A stretch of DNA of 64,000 bases from Nodosilinea sp. FACHB-141 (lineage in GTDB: Bacteria > Cyanobacteriota > Cyanobacteriia > Phormidesmidales > Phormidesmidaceae), in contig NZ_JACJPP010000021.1 of the NCBI RefSeq assembly GCF_014696135.1, positions 186,001-250,000 of the forward strand, in the 5' to 3' direction. How positions within the stretch are numbered: position 1 is the stretch's first letter; every line of letters begins with the position of its first letter. A program made the translations under genes and the position numbers. The notes beneath the pieces were generated by a model. That model saw only the letters and a program-made list of their open reading frames with translations. It ran no database searches and was not told the DNA's origin. Shown piece by piece: positions 24,934 to 32,267 of the stretch.

Positions 24934-26388
24934 ATGACCCCATTTACCGACAACTGGGCCTATCTAAAAACCGAGCTGGCCTGGCTCGATCGCCTGCTGA
25001 TGGTGGCCGTATCGCGGCAAAAGCGCGAGCTGCAAGAGCTGGACGACTTTGCCTTGTCTGGCGAAGACCGAGTCACCCGCCACTGGTGGAAGGGCATTAT
25101 TAGCCTCAATGGCCAGCCCAACTACGACAATGCTCGCCCGCCTAAGACCCAGCGCCCCAGCGGCAGCTATGCCCAACAGCTAGAGGCCCGCATTCTGGCC
25201 AGCCAGCGGCAGGGGGTGGTGCTGGCCCTGCCTCAGTTGCGCGATCGACTCCAGCTCACCATGTTTGAAAAAAACGTGCTGCTGCTGGCCCTGGCTCCTG
25301 AGGTCAACCAACGGTTTGGGCGGCTCTACAGCTATCTGCACTACCAGCACGACGAGTCTGACTGGGATTTGCCCACGGTCGACCTGTGCCTGCGGCTGCT
25401 GTGCAGAAATGACCAGGAATGGAGGCGATCGCGCCCCCTGATCGCCCCCAACAGTCGCCTGTCAAACCTGGGTCTGGTGGAGTGGCTCAACGCCGAAGAC
25501 ACTACCCTGCTCAGCCGCCACCTGCGCCTGACCGAAGATCTCACCACCTATCTACTCTCCGAAGAACCCGACCCCGCCACCCTTAATGCCTGGGCCATGG
25601 CCCCCGCCCTAGAGGCGGAGGAAGCCTCAGAAGTTCCGGCTGAAAGCTGGAATAGCCTAGTGCTGCCCGACCCTCAGCTGGCCCAGCTAAAAACCGTGGC
25701 CGCCGCCGCCCGCGCCACCGACGGCACTATGGTGCTACTGGCTGGCCCCAACGGCACCGGCAAAACCCTCGCCGCTAAGGTGCTAGCCGCCGAGCTAGAA
25801 CTGCTGCTGGTGATGGTTGATCTGGCGGCGATCGCCCCCGACGAAGAGGGCAACATTCCCGAACTCGAAGACCTGGTTAACCTGCCGCCCTGCGTGTTGC
25901 TGCTCAAAAATGCGCCCCACTGGTTTGGTCGCAACCCCACCATCGAAGCCGCTTTGGTGCAGTCGTGGGGCATTCAGCGTCGCCGCCAGCCGGGGTTGAC
26001 GCTCCTAGCCAGCCCCTACCTGCAAAGCATCAAACCCTCTTGGCGACAGGCCATGACCGGGGTAATCGAGTTTCCTCGACCCGATGCTGCCGCCCGCGAA
26101 CTGTTGTGGAAGCGAGCTATCCCTAGGGGTGTCAAAAAAGAACGTACCCTGCGATGGCCGCAGATTGCTCAGCAGCTGCCGCTAACCGGCGGTGAAATTG
26201 TTACCCTAGCTCAGACTGCCGTTGCTCTAGCCCAACAAGCTGACCCCCCAGTGCTGACGGTAGAGGGGCTGCACCAGAGCCTAGCCTTGCACCACCCAAG
26301 CATGAACCTGCCCAAAACAAAGGCGGCGCGATCGCCCAAGACCGACCCTAAAAAGCCAGCGCAACAGACCAAGTCCAAAAAAGCGTAG
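24934..26388 (+). CDS. AAA ATPase-like protein with degenerate Walker B
   Basis: Product of 484 aa from the ATG at 24934; a start at 24901 would overlap the VOC gene by 14 bases. The N-terminal 200 residues resemble the winged-helix region of stand-alone AAA proteins also found with contractile injection systems (LTMFEKNVLLLALAPEVNQRFGRLY). Walker A is intact (GPNGTGKT, 271-278). Where Walker B Asp-Glu should be, the sequence reads LLLKNAPHWFGR, with Lys325-Asn326. Sensor 1 and the arginine-finger region also look altered (ASPYLQS, WRQAM). It may bind but not hydrolyse ATP. The tail is Lys/Pro-rich. Confidence 0.85.
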   Translation: MTPFTDNWAYLKTELAWLDRLLMVAVSRQKRELQELDDFALSGEDRVTRHWWKGIISLNGQPNYDNARPPKTQRPSGSYAQQLEARILASQRQGVVLALPQLRDRLQLTMFEKNVLLLALAPEVNQRFGRLYSYLHYQHDESDWDLPTVDLCLRLLCRNDQEWRRSRPLIAPNSRLSNLGLVEWLNAEDTTLLSRHLRLTEDLTTYLLSEEPDPATLNAWAMAPALEAEEASEVPAESWNSLVLPDPQLAQLKTVAAAARATDGTMVLLAGPNGTGKTLAAKVLAAELELLLVMVDLAAIAPDEEGNIPELEDLVNLPPCVLLLKNAPHWFGRNPTIEAALVQSWGIQRRRQPGLTLLASPYLQSIKPSWRQAMTGVIEFPRPDAAARELLWKRAIPRGVKKERTLRWPQIAQQLPLTGGEIVTLAQTAVALAQQADPPVLTVEGLHQSLALHHPSMNLPKTKAARSPKTDPKKPAQQTKSKKA

Positions 26389-26417
26389 CGTCGGACTAAA
26401 GCCGCACTGTGAAACCG

Positions 26418-26675
26418 CTACAGTTCGCTAGGGGAATCGGGCGCAACGACCTCGCCAGGTTCTGGTATCAGCACCGTCGGCTTGTTATCCACTAAATCTG
26501 AGAGGCCATCGATCGCTATATTCATGTCGCCACAGGCCGCTTTCAGCGCCGCTTGAAACTGAGCGGTGTCATTGCCGTAGCCACAGCGCTCGGTGGCGAT
26601 CGCCAGCCCTTCATTGGCATTCGCCTTGGCGCAGTCTACTAAAATTACTCCCGTCAGCGGAGATGAGCTAGCCAT
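26418..26675 (-). CDS. Small hypothetical protein
   Basis: Product of 85 aa, unrecognised. It contains three cysteines (DCAKANANEG, ERCGYG, KAACGDMNIAIDGLSDLV) and an acidic Pro-rich tail. There is no signal peptide or membrane segment. It is convergent with the AAA gene and divergent from dps. Composition is protein-like, so I regard it as probably real. Confidence 0.5.
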   Translation of the reverse strand: MASSSPLTGVILVDCAKANANEGLAIATERCGYGNDTAQFQAALKAACGDMNIAIDGLSDLVDNKPTVLIPEPGEVVAPDSPSEL

Positions 26676-26883
26676 AGCAAGATTATGTCTAAACGGCGAT
26701 CGATCGTTCGATTTCTAAACTAGGCCCGTTACTAGCCTCCAACATCTAACCTGCGAAGGACTTACTACTCCAAAACATCCTCAAGTCAGGGACTTTTGAG
26801 CCGCAATGTCCCACATTAGGCAGATGAGACTATTGGGCTACTGCGGTTAGATGTAGGGGAACGGACTCCGAAGAGACATAACT

Positions 26884-27417
26884 ATGAGCATTAACATTGG
26901 CCTTTCTGAACAAGAACGCCAGGGTGTAACCGAAATTCTCAATAAGGTTTTGGCCGACGCCTACCTGTTACTGATTAAAACTAAAAAGTACCACTGGGAT
27001 GTAGTTGGTCCTCAATTCCGCACCCTCCACGAACTGTGGAAAGAGCATTACGAAGCCCTCACCATTAGCATTGACTCCGTAGCTGAGCGGGTGCGCCAGC
27101 TCAATGGCTACCCCCTGGGCACTGCCGAAGGATTCCTCAAGAATGCTTCTCTAAAAGAGCATCCTGGCGATCTGCCCTCTGCCCAAGAAATGGTTAAGCG
27201 CCTGGTCAACGATCACGAGCAGATCATTCGCAACCTGCGCGGTTTTGTTGACCAAACCTCCGAAGAGTTCCATGACGAGGGCACCTCAGACTTTCTGACC
27301 GGCCTGATGGAAGCGCACGAAGAAATGGCTTGGATGCTGCGCTCCTTCTTGGATGGTGAAACCTTCGAACCGAGCGGCACTCGCGATCAAGAGCTAGCGA
27401 CGAGCAACCTAGCGTAA
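26884..27417 (+). CDS. dps: Dps family DNA-binding/ferritin-like protein
   Basis: Product of 177 aa forming dodecamers that oxidise and store iron and protect DNA. The inter-subunit ferroxidase residues are visible: His in YHWDVVGPQF, then Asp/His and Glu in LHELWKEHYEAL. The body continues SIAERVRQL-like (ISIDSVAERVRQLNGYPLG) and ends with a short acidic tail. The gene is monocistronic, with a strong terminator 100 bases after the stop. Confidence 0.95.
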   Translation: MSINIGLSEQERQGVTEILNKVLADAYLLLIKTKKYHWDVVGPQFRTLHELWKEHYEALTISIDSVAERVRQLNGYPLGTAEGFLKNASLKEHPGDLPSAQEMVKRLVNDHEQIIRNLRGFVDQTSEEFHDEGTSDFLTGLMEAHEEMAWMLRSFLDGETFEPSGTRDQELATSNLA

Positions 27418-27517
27418 GTTGCTTCAATCCAGCACTGGCCACTTTAGGTTAGTACAGTCGTAAATTCTTGAAGTTGGTCTGGTAACGCCAGTCACCAGCC
27501 CAATCGAGCTTCATTAA

Positions 27518-27567
27518 GCACCCCGCCTGTAGGCTACTTTGAGAAGCCTACAGGCGGGGTGCTTTTT
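27518..27567 (+). terminator. Strong rho-independent terminator after dps
   Basis: Arms 27518-27535 and 27545-27562 are an 18-base-pair perfect stem (GCACCCCGCC...GGCGGGGTGC) with a 9-base loop, followed by TTTTT. Confidence 0.95.
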
Positions 27568-27653
27568 GCGCCCATCTGCACCTAACTCCCCATAACCTAT
27601 GGGAGGATCAACTCACCCATCTCCCCAACCCGCCATCTCCCTCACCCTCACCC

Positions 27654-29294
27654 ATGCCCACCGTCACCTTTCCCCTCACCTACCTGCAACGGCTCACCTC
27701 CACCGCCCCAGAGCAGCTAGCCCAGCAGGCCTTTGACTATGGCCTAGACGCCACCCTAGGCGAGCACACCCTAGAGGTCGAAGTCACTGCCGAGCGGCCC
27801 GACCTGCTAGCGGCAGAAGGGTTTACCCGCGCCATCAACATCTATAACGGCCTACCCCGAACTGTCCCCAACCAGCTGCTCGCTTCGGGTCGTCGAGTCA
27901 CCGTACGACCTGAGGTGTTGCCCCTACGGCCCCACATTGCTGCCTTAGTTGTGCGAGGGGCTGACCTGCAAGGTGGCGGGCTAGAGGTGCTGGTGCAGTT
28001 TCAGGAGAAGGTGACTCAAACCTTTGGCCGCCAGCGAAAGAAAATTGCGATCGGCGTCTACGACCTCGACAAAATCAGCGGCGACTTAACCTACGCAGCA
28101 GAATCGCTGGATCAGCTGACCTTTGTGCCCCTGCACAGCACCCAACCCATGACGGCCCGGCAAATTCTGCACGAGCACCCTGCGGGTAAGACCTATGGCC
28201 ATACCCTGTCGGGAAATGACTATGCTCTCGTGCTGCGCGATGCCAGCGGCACCGTACTCTCCATGCCGCCCATCATCAACGCAGCGGGGGTAGGAGAAGT
28301 GGATGCCAACACCCGCAATCTATTCATCGACGTCACCGGCATTTTGGCTCAGACGGTGCTGGAGACCGCCAATATTCTGACCCACAACTTTTTAGATACC
28401 GGGGCTGAGGTGCAGACGGTGGAGATTGTCACTCCCCAGGGCACTCTCACCACCCCAAGCCTGGCCCACCGCTCCGTTCAGTTTTCGGCCAAGTATCTCA
28501 ACGAAATTATGGGCACCGCTATTCCTAAGAGCGGCCTGGGTCAAGTGCTCTCTCGCATGGACCTAGAGGTGAGCGGTACCGATGTGGTGCATGTGCCCAC
28601 CTATCGCACCGACATCTTTAGCCAAGTCGATTTGGCGGGGGATTTACTAGTGGCGATCGGCATCGGTACGCTTCAGGCCGAGCCCCTAGCGGTCAAATTT
28701 CATCTGGGGGAAGCCGACGCTTTACGCCAGGCGATGTTTAAGGTGGGCGACTTGGCCCAGCGCATGGGGCTGATGGAGGTGAAGAGTTTTGTGCTTACCG
28801 ATCCCGAAATTCTCGATTTGTTTGGGGCTTCTTATGTACAGACGGGCAACGCCAAAAGCCGCACGTTTAGCGCCACCCGCACCACCCTGCAAGCGGGGCT
28901 GCTAGATATTCTGGCCCGCAACATCAACGCGCCCAAACCTATCAATATTTATGAAACTGGGGAAGTGCTGCGGTTCAAGACGGCAAATGCCCCTGACGAA
29001 AGCCAGCACTGGAGCTTTGCCAGCCTAGATGCCCGCGCCTCGTTTACTACCGCCAAAGCCTACATGCAGACCATGCTCAAAGCCCTAGGGTTGAGCTATG
29101 AATTGACTACCTGCCACGCCCCCTACTACCTCCCCGGGCGGGCAGCGACGGTACTGATTAATGGCCAACCCGTCGGGGAGTTTGGCGAAATTCATCCCCA
29201 GGTGCTTGAGCACTTTTCGTTCCCTGAGCCGGTCTGCGCTGGGGAGCTAGACTGTACCGCTGGCCTGCTCGCGGCTTCTGAGCGGCGGCGTTGA
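27654..29294 (+). CDS. Archaeal/eukaryotic-type phenylalanyl-tRNA synthetase beta-like protein (orphan)
   Basis: Product of 546 aa. It matches the short archaeal/eukaryal PheT plan rather than the roughly 800-aa bacterial one: there is no N-terminal EMAP/tRNA-binding or C-terminal anticodon domain. An N-terminal segment with ERPDLLAAEGFTRAI leads into a B3/B4 editing-like domain (LVQFQEKVTQTFGRQRKKIAIGVYDLDKI, PPIINAAGVGEVDANTRNLFIDVTG). A B5-like domain follows (VPTYRTDIFSQVDLAGDLLVAIG, where the usual acidic ED reads GD), then a catalytic-like beta core ending GEFGEIHPQVLEHF. No pheS is nearby. The start is preceded by a C/T-rich tract. Function uncertain. Confidence 0.85.
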   Translation: MPTVTFPLTYLQRLTSTAPEQLAQQAFDYGLDATLGEHTLEVEVTAERPDLLAAEGFTRAINIYNGLPRTVPNQLLASGRRVTVRPEVLPLRPHIAALVVRGADLQGGGLEVLVQFQEKVTQTFGRQRKKIAIGVYDLDKISGDLTYAAESLDQLTFVPLHSTQPMTARQILHEHPAGKTYGHTLSGNDYALVLRDASGTVLSMPPIINAAGVGEVDANTRNLFIDVTGILAQTVLETANILTHNFLDTGAEVQTVEIVTPQGTLTTPSLAHRSVQFSAKYLNEIMGTAIPKSGLGQVLSRMDLEVSGTDVVHVPTYRTDIFSQVDLAGDLLVAIGIGTLQAEPLAVKFHLGEADALRQAMFKVGDLAQRMGLMEVKSFVLTDPEILDLFGASYVQTGNAKSRTFSATRTTLQAGLLDILARNINAPKPINIYETGEVLRFKTANAPDESQHWSFASLDARASFTTAKAYMQTMLKALGLSYELTTCHAPYYLPGRAATVLINGQPVGEFGEIHPQVLEHFSFPEPVCAGELDCTAGLLAASERRR

Positions 29295-29620
29295 TCTAGT
29301 ATTTGACCAGGCTAGTTGCAGAAGGCTCTAACAGCTTGGGGTTTTGGGTTCAAGGCAGAGGGTGAACCTTGAACTCCGATTAACCTGTCACCTTCAGGCT
29401 GATCGAGGGCTGATGCTCCGGGTTTTAGTTTGTCGTGGTATTCCAGCTCCAGCGACAGCTTGCCGCATGATGAAATGCCGCGTTGGGCTTAGGCATTCGG
29501 AAGGCTTAGCCTGGGGAAACGCCATAACTAAATATTACGGTTGCCACCAAAATTGTGATGCAACCCTTATGCACCCTTACCTGTTGGCTAATCTGGTCGT
29601 CATCCTTCAGCGGGAATGCC
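29295..29620. other. Intergenic region with one hairpin
   Basis: GTTCAAGG (29348-29355) and CCTTGAAC (29367-29374) form an 8-base-pair stem that may terminate the PheT-like gene, though no T-run follows. An open frame at 29344-29640 has no protein-like features. Nothing else is evident. Confidence 0.4.
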
Positions 29621-30541
29621 ATGAGCGACTCTTCTATTGACGGCCCCAGCCGAGTCTACGCCAAACCGACCGAAGGCCACGTTTCTCTGGGGCGAGGGGT
29701 GCGCCAAGTGCTGTTTTTGGTGCCCGTGGCGGTCTTGTTTGCCCTGCTCTTCTTTGGGCTACCTCAGCGGCAGCGCACGGTGGGGCTGACTGCTGGGGCC
29801 ATTGTCGCCGTGCTGTGGAATGTGGTGGTGAGCGGGGTGCGGGTGGCCGCCCAGTGGGAGCGGGGGGTGATCTTGCAGCTGGGCAAAATTCAGGACGTGC
29901 GGGGGCCGGGGCTGCTATACGTCGTGCCAATACTGGAGTCGGTGCAGTTTATCGATACTCGCACCCTGGTGATCAATATTCCGCGCCAGAAGGTGATTAC
30001 CCGCGACAACGTACCCGCCGAAATCGACAGCGCCCTGTTTTTTCAGGTGAACGATGCCCAAAAGGCGGTAATTTCGATTCAGGACTTTCGCTTTGCGGTG
30101 TCGCAGTACGCCCAGGCGGCGCTGCGGGATGTAGTGGGTGGCCTTTCGCTCGATGATCTGCTGTCGGAGCGAGAGCAAATTCAGACCCAGATTGGGGCGA
30201 TCGTGGAGGCCCAGGTGCGGGAGTGGGGCATGCACATCGACTCCATTCGCCTGCAAGATATTGAGCTGCCAGAGGATCTAAAGCGGATGATGTCGCGCCA
30301 GGCTTCAGCGGAGCGAGAAAAGCGGGCGACGATTACGAAGGCGGATGGCGATCGCCTAGCCGCCCAAAGCCTCGCCGCCGCCGCCAAAATTATGGAGGCC
30401 AACCCCATCGCTCTGGAGCTACGCACCCTGCAAAGCATTGACGGTTTGGGGGCTAGTCCGTCGAATACGGTGATTTTGTTTCCGCTGGAGCTATCCAAAG
30501 TTTTGGGCAACCTGCAGGCTAAACCTACAGCTGAGGAGTAG
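29621..30541 (+). CDS. Slipin/stomatin-like SPFH (band 7) protein
   Basis: Product of 306 aa, start chosen at the [13 protein letters not shown]. Two hydrophobic segments lie at about residues 29-46 and 54-71. The SPFH domain follows ([68 protein letters not shown]). A helical region [28 protein letters not shown] and a C-terminal oligomerisation segment complete it. It is a membrane-microdomain scaffold, often paired with an NfeD protein; no nfeD is seen here. Confidence 0.92.
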   Translation: MSDSSIDGPSRVYAKPTEGHVSLGRGVRQVLFLVPVAVLFALLFFGLPQRQRTVGLTAGAIVAVLWNVVVSGVRVAAQWERGVILQLGKIQDVRGPGLLYVVPILESVQFIDTRTLVINIPRQKVITRDNVPAEIDSALFFQVNDAQKAVISIQDFRFAVSQYAQAALRDVVGGLSLDDLLSEREQIQTQIGAIVEAQVREWGMHIDSIRLQDIELPEDLKRMMSRQASAEREKRATITKADGDRLAAQSLAAAAKIMEANPIALELRTLQSIDGLGASPSNTVILFPLELSKVLGNLQAKPTAEE

Positions 30542-30603
30542 CCACCACGCCGATGGGTGACGTGGTCATAATGGTAAAGATCAATTACGACAGCGAACTT
30601 ACC

Positions 30604-31035
30604 ATGCGACTACTACACACCATGCTGCGGGTCGGCGACTTGGATCGTTCTCTCAAGTTTTACTGCGATGTGCTGGGTATGCAGCTGCTGCGCAAAAAAG
30701 ATTACCCCGGCGGCGAATTTACCTTAGCTTTTGTGGGCTACGGCGACGAGGCCGATCACTCCGTGCTGGAGCTGACCTACAACTGGGGCGTAGAGTCCTA
30801 CGAGCTGGGCACCGCCTATGGTCACATTGCTTTAGGCGTAGACGACATCTATGGGACGTGCGATCGCATCAAAGCCCAAGGCGGCGAGGTGGTGCGCGAG
30901 CCTGGCCCCATGAAGCACGGTTCGACAGTAATCGCCTTTGTGCAAGACCCCGACGGCTACAAAGTCGAGCTGATTCAGCTGGGCAGCTCTGAGGGGCACC
31001 GCAGAGCCGCAGAGCCAGAGATGGCGGTTAGTTAG
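30604..31035 (+). CDS. gloA: Lactoylglutathione lyase (glyoxalase I)
   Basis: Product of 143 aa that isomerises the methylglyoxal-glutathione adduct. The start [26 protein letters not shown] is typical; upstream in-frame residues are ignored. Metal ligands are His5, Glu in VLELTYN, His in YGHIALGV and Glu in YKVELIQ, matching the Ni2+-type GloA. The C-terminus ([17 protein letters not shown]) is an unconserved extension. Confidence 0.95.
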   Translation: MRLLHTMLRVGDLDRSLKFYCDVLGMQLLRKKDYPGGEFTLAFVGYGDEADHSVLELTYNWGVESYELGTAYGHIALGVDDIYGTCDRIKAQGGEVVREPGPMKHGSTVIAFVQDPDGYKVELIQLGSSEGHRRAAEPEMAVS

Positions 31036-31047
31036 GAAAAATAGACA

Positions 31048-31105
31048 GGTATAGGGTTTTAGGTGTAGAGTGCAAGGCTCGGCCCTGCACCTGAAACCCT
31101 ATACC
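31048..31105. terminator. Long hairpin between convergent gloA and outer-membrane protein gene
   Basis: The left arm 31048-31065 (GGTATAGGGTTTTAGGTG) pairs with 31088-31105 with one G-T pair; inner GTGCA/TGCAC words extend it. It occupies the whole gap between two convergent genes, like the element at 4527-4584, and shares TATACCC/CTGCACC words with it. Confidence 0.6.
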
Positions 31106-31123
31106 TTATACCCCTAGCGATCC

Positions 31124-31576
31124 TTAAAAGGCATAGTTAACCGTGGCCGTGATCTCAGTGTCAGTATCGCCAGGCTTAAACAGGACGCTGCCGTTGATAT
31201 CGATGACTACGCTGCGGGTGATGCCCCAGTCGAGCCCAGCGGTAATCATTGGGTCAATGGCGGAGCGACCGTCGGCATTGTAGGCAACTCCAGCGCCGGC
31301 GTAGGGGTAAAGAGCCTGGTCGAGGGCGTAGTCGACGGAGATAGGTAGCCGCAGTTCGGTGCTGTTGTCAAAGACGAGGGAGGGCCGCACCGAGAGCGTG
31401 GTGCGATCGCCCAATTCAGTAATTCTGGCCTTAGAGTCAATCACAAATGAGGCGCTGTCGTTAAACCCAGCGCGCACACCAGCACCCACATAGTAGTTGG
31501 GGACTTGCTGGGCCTGGGCTTGGGATGCCACAGCACCCACCACCGCCACAGACAATAGGGCTACATTCAGTTTCAT
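31124..31576 (-). CDS. Small outer-membrane beta-barrel-like protein
   Basis: Product of 150 aa. A signal peptide (MKLNVALLSVAVVGAVASQAQAQ, cleavage near AQA-Q) is followed by about 125 residues of alternating beta strands (YYVGAGVRAGFND, TTLSVRPSLVF, ELRLPISVDYAL, PYAGAGVAYNAD, ITATVNYAF). The final residue is Phe, as expected for BAM-dependent insertion. AGGAGG lies just before the ATG. No named family is recognised. The 5' end and upstream region are duplicated (see 31502-31779). Confidence 0.8.
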   Translation of the reverse strand: MKLNVALLSVAVVGAVASQAQAQQVPNYYVGAGVRAGFNDSASFVIDSKARITELGDRTTLSVRPSLVFDNSTELRLPISVDYALDQALYPYAGAGVAYNADGRSAIDPMITAGLDWGITRSVVIDINGSVLFKPGDTDTEITATVNYAF

Positions 31577-31779
31577 CACTCCTCCTCACTAACAGGTTGA
31601 GTCAAGCTTGCTTGCTTGACCAGTTCGATTTTCAGCCGCTGACTTGCTGGGCCTGGGCTTGGGATGCCACAGCACCCACCACCGCCACAGACAATAGGGC
31701 TACATTCAGTTTCATCACTCCTCCTCACTAACAGGTTGAGTCAAGCTTGCTTGCTTGACCAGTTCGATTTTCAGCCGCT
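31502..31779. repeat. Exact 139-base tandem duplication
   Basis: Copy one (31502-31640) and copy two (31641-31779) appear identical throughout. Each copy contains the upstream region, the Shine-Dalgarno, the start codon and the first 25 codons of the outer-membrane protein gene on the minus strand. The perfect match implies a recent event. Confidence 0.95.
31632..31715 (-). pseudogene. Duplicated signal-peptide start creating a 27-codon leader frame
   Basis: In the upstream copy, the same Shine-Dalgarno and ATG (31715) open a frame encoding the same first 25 residues (the signal peptide and four residues). It then reads Ser-Gly and stops at 31632. It is a truncated duplicate of the gene at 31124 and would be translated ahead of it if transcription starts upstream. 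Confidence 0.7.
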
Positions 31780-32267
31780 TTGGGGCAAAATCCTGCCAAA
31801 ATTTGGGGTAAAGCGGGGAGCTTGGGTAAAGGTTTTGTGAGGTTTTGCTAACCATTAGGGGCTGAGGCCAGCGGTGAGCAAAGACGGCCTGCACAGCGAT
31901 CGCCGTCAGTCGGCAACCGATGACAATAGATGCGATCGACTGAACAAAGGGCAGCAACACTGATAGGCCAGCGGTGAATCGTCACCAAAAGTAGCGGGCT
32001 AGGGCGATCGCCCCCAGCAAAAATTGAGTTCACCAGTGCAGGCCTGGCCCCATAACGATGAGTCCTAGGACACGTAAAAGCACTTTCATGATCCCCTAGA
32101 CCGCAGCTTAAACATTGGCCAATCTAGCTTTAATGTATTGAGAATAGCCACAAAAATTGGCCCATTTCTTGCATAGAAAGCCGCTAAGTTTAAGCCGGCA
32201 TGACAATCCGTTTTGCCAATCTCTTGGCACACTAGAATAGTGACTCCCTTACTATCGTGCCAACCGC
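31780..32267 (-). other. Intergenic stretch with possible remnant of a small membrane protein
   Basis: On the minus strand from the ATG at 32089-32091, one frame reads MKVLLRVLGLIVMGPGLHW, stop (TGA), a hydrophobic stretch TQFLLGAIALARYFW, stop (TGA). A further hydrophobic stretch (SVLLPFVQSIASIVIG) follows in the same frame. This could be a decayed membrane-protein gene or chance. Nothing else is recognised before the helicase gene. Confidence 0.2.

Noticed and set aside
29344-29640. Open frame of 98 codons before the slipin gene
   Set aside because: No family resemblance, no Shine-Dalgarno, and it overlaps the true slipin start in another frame.
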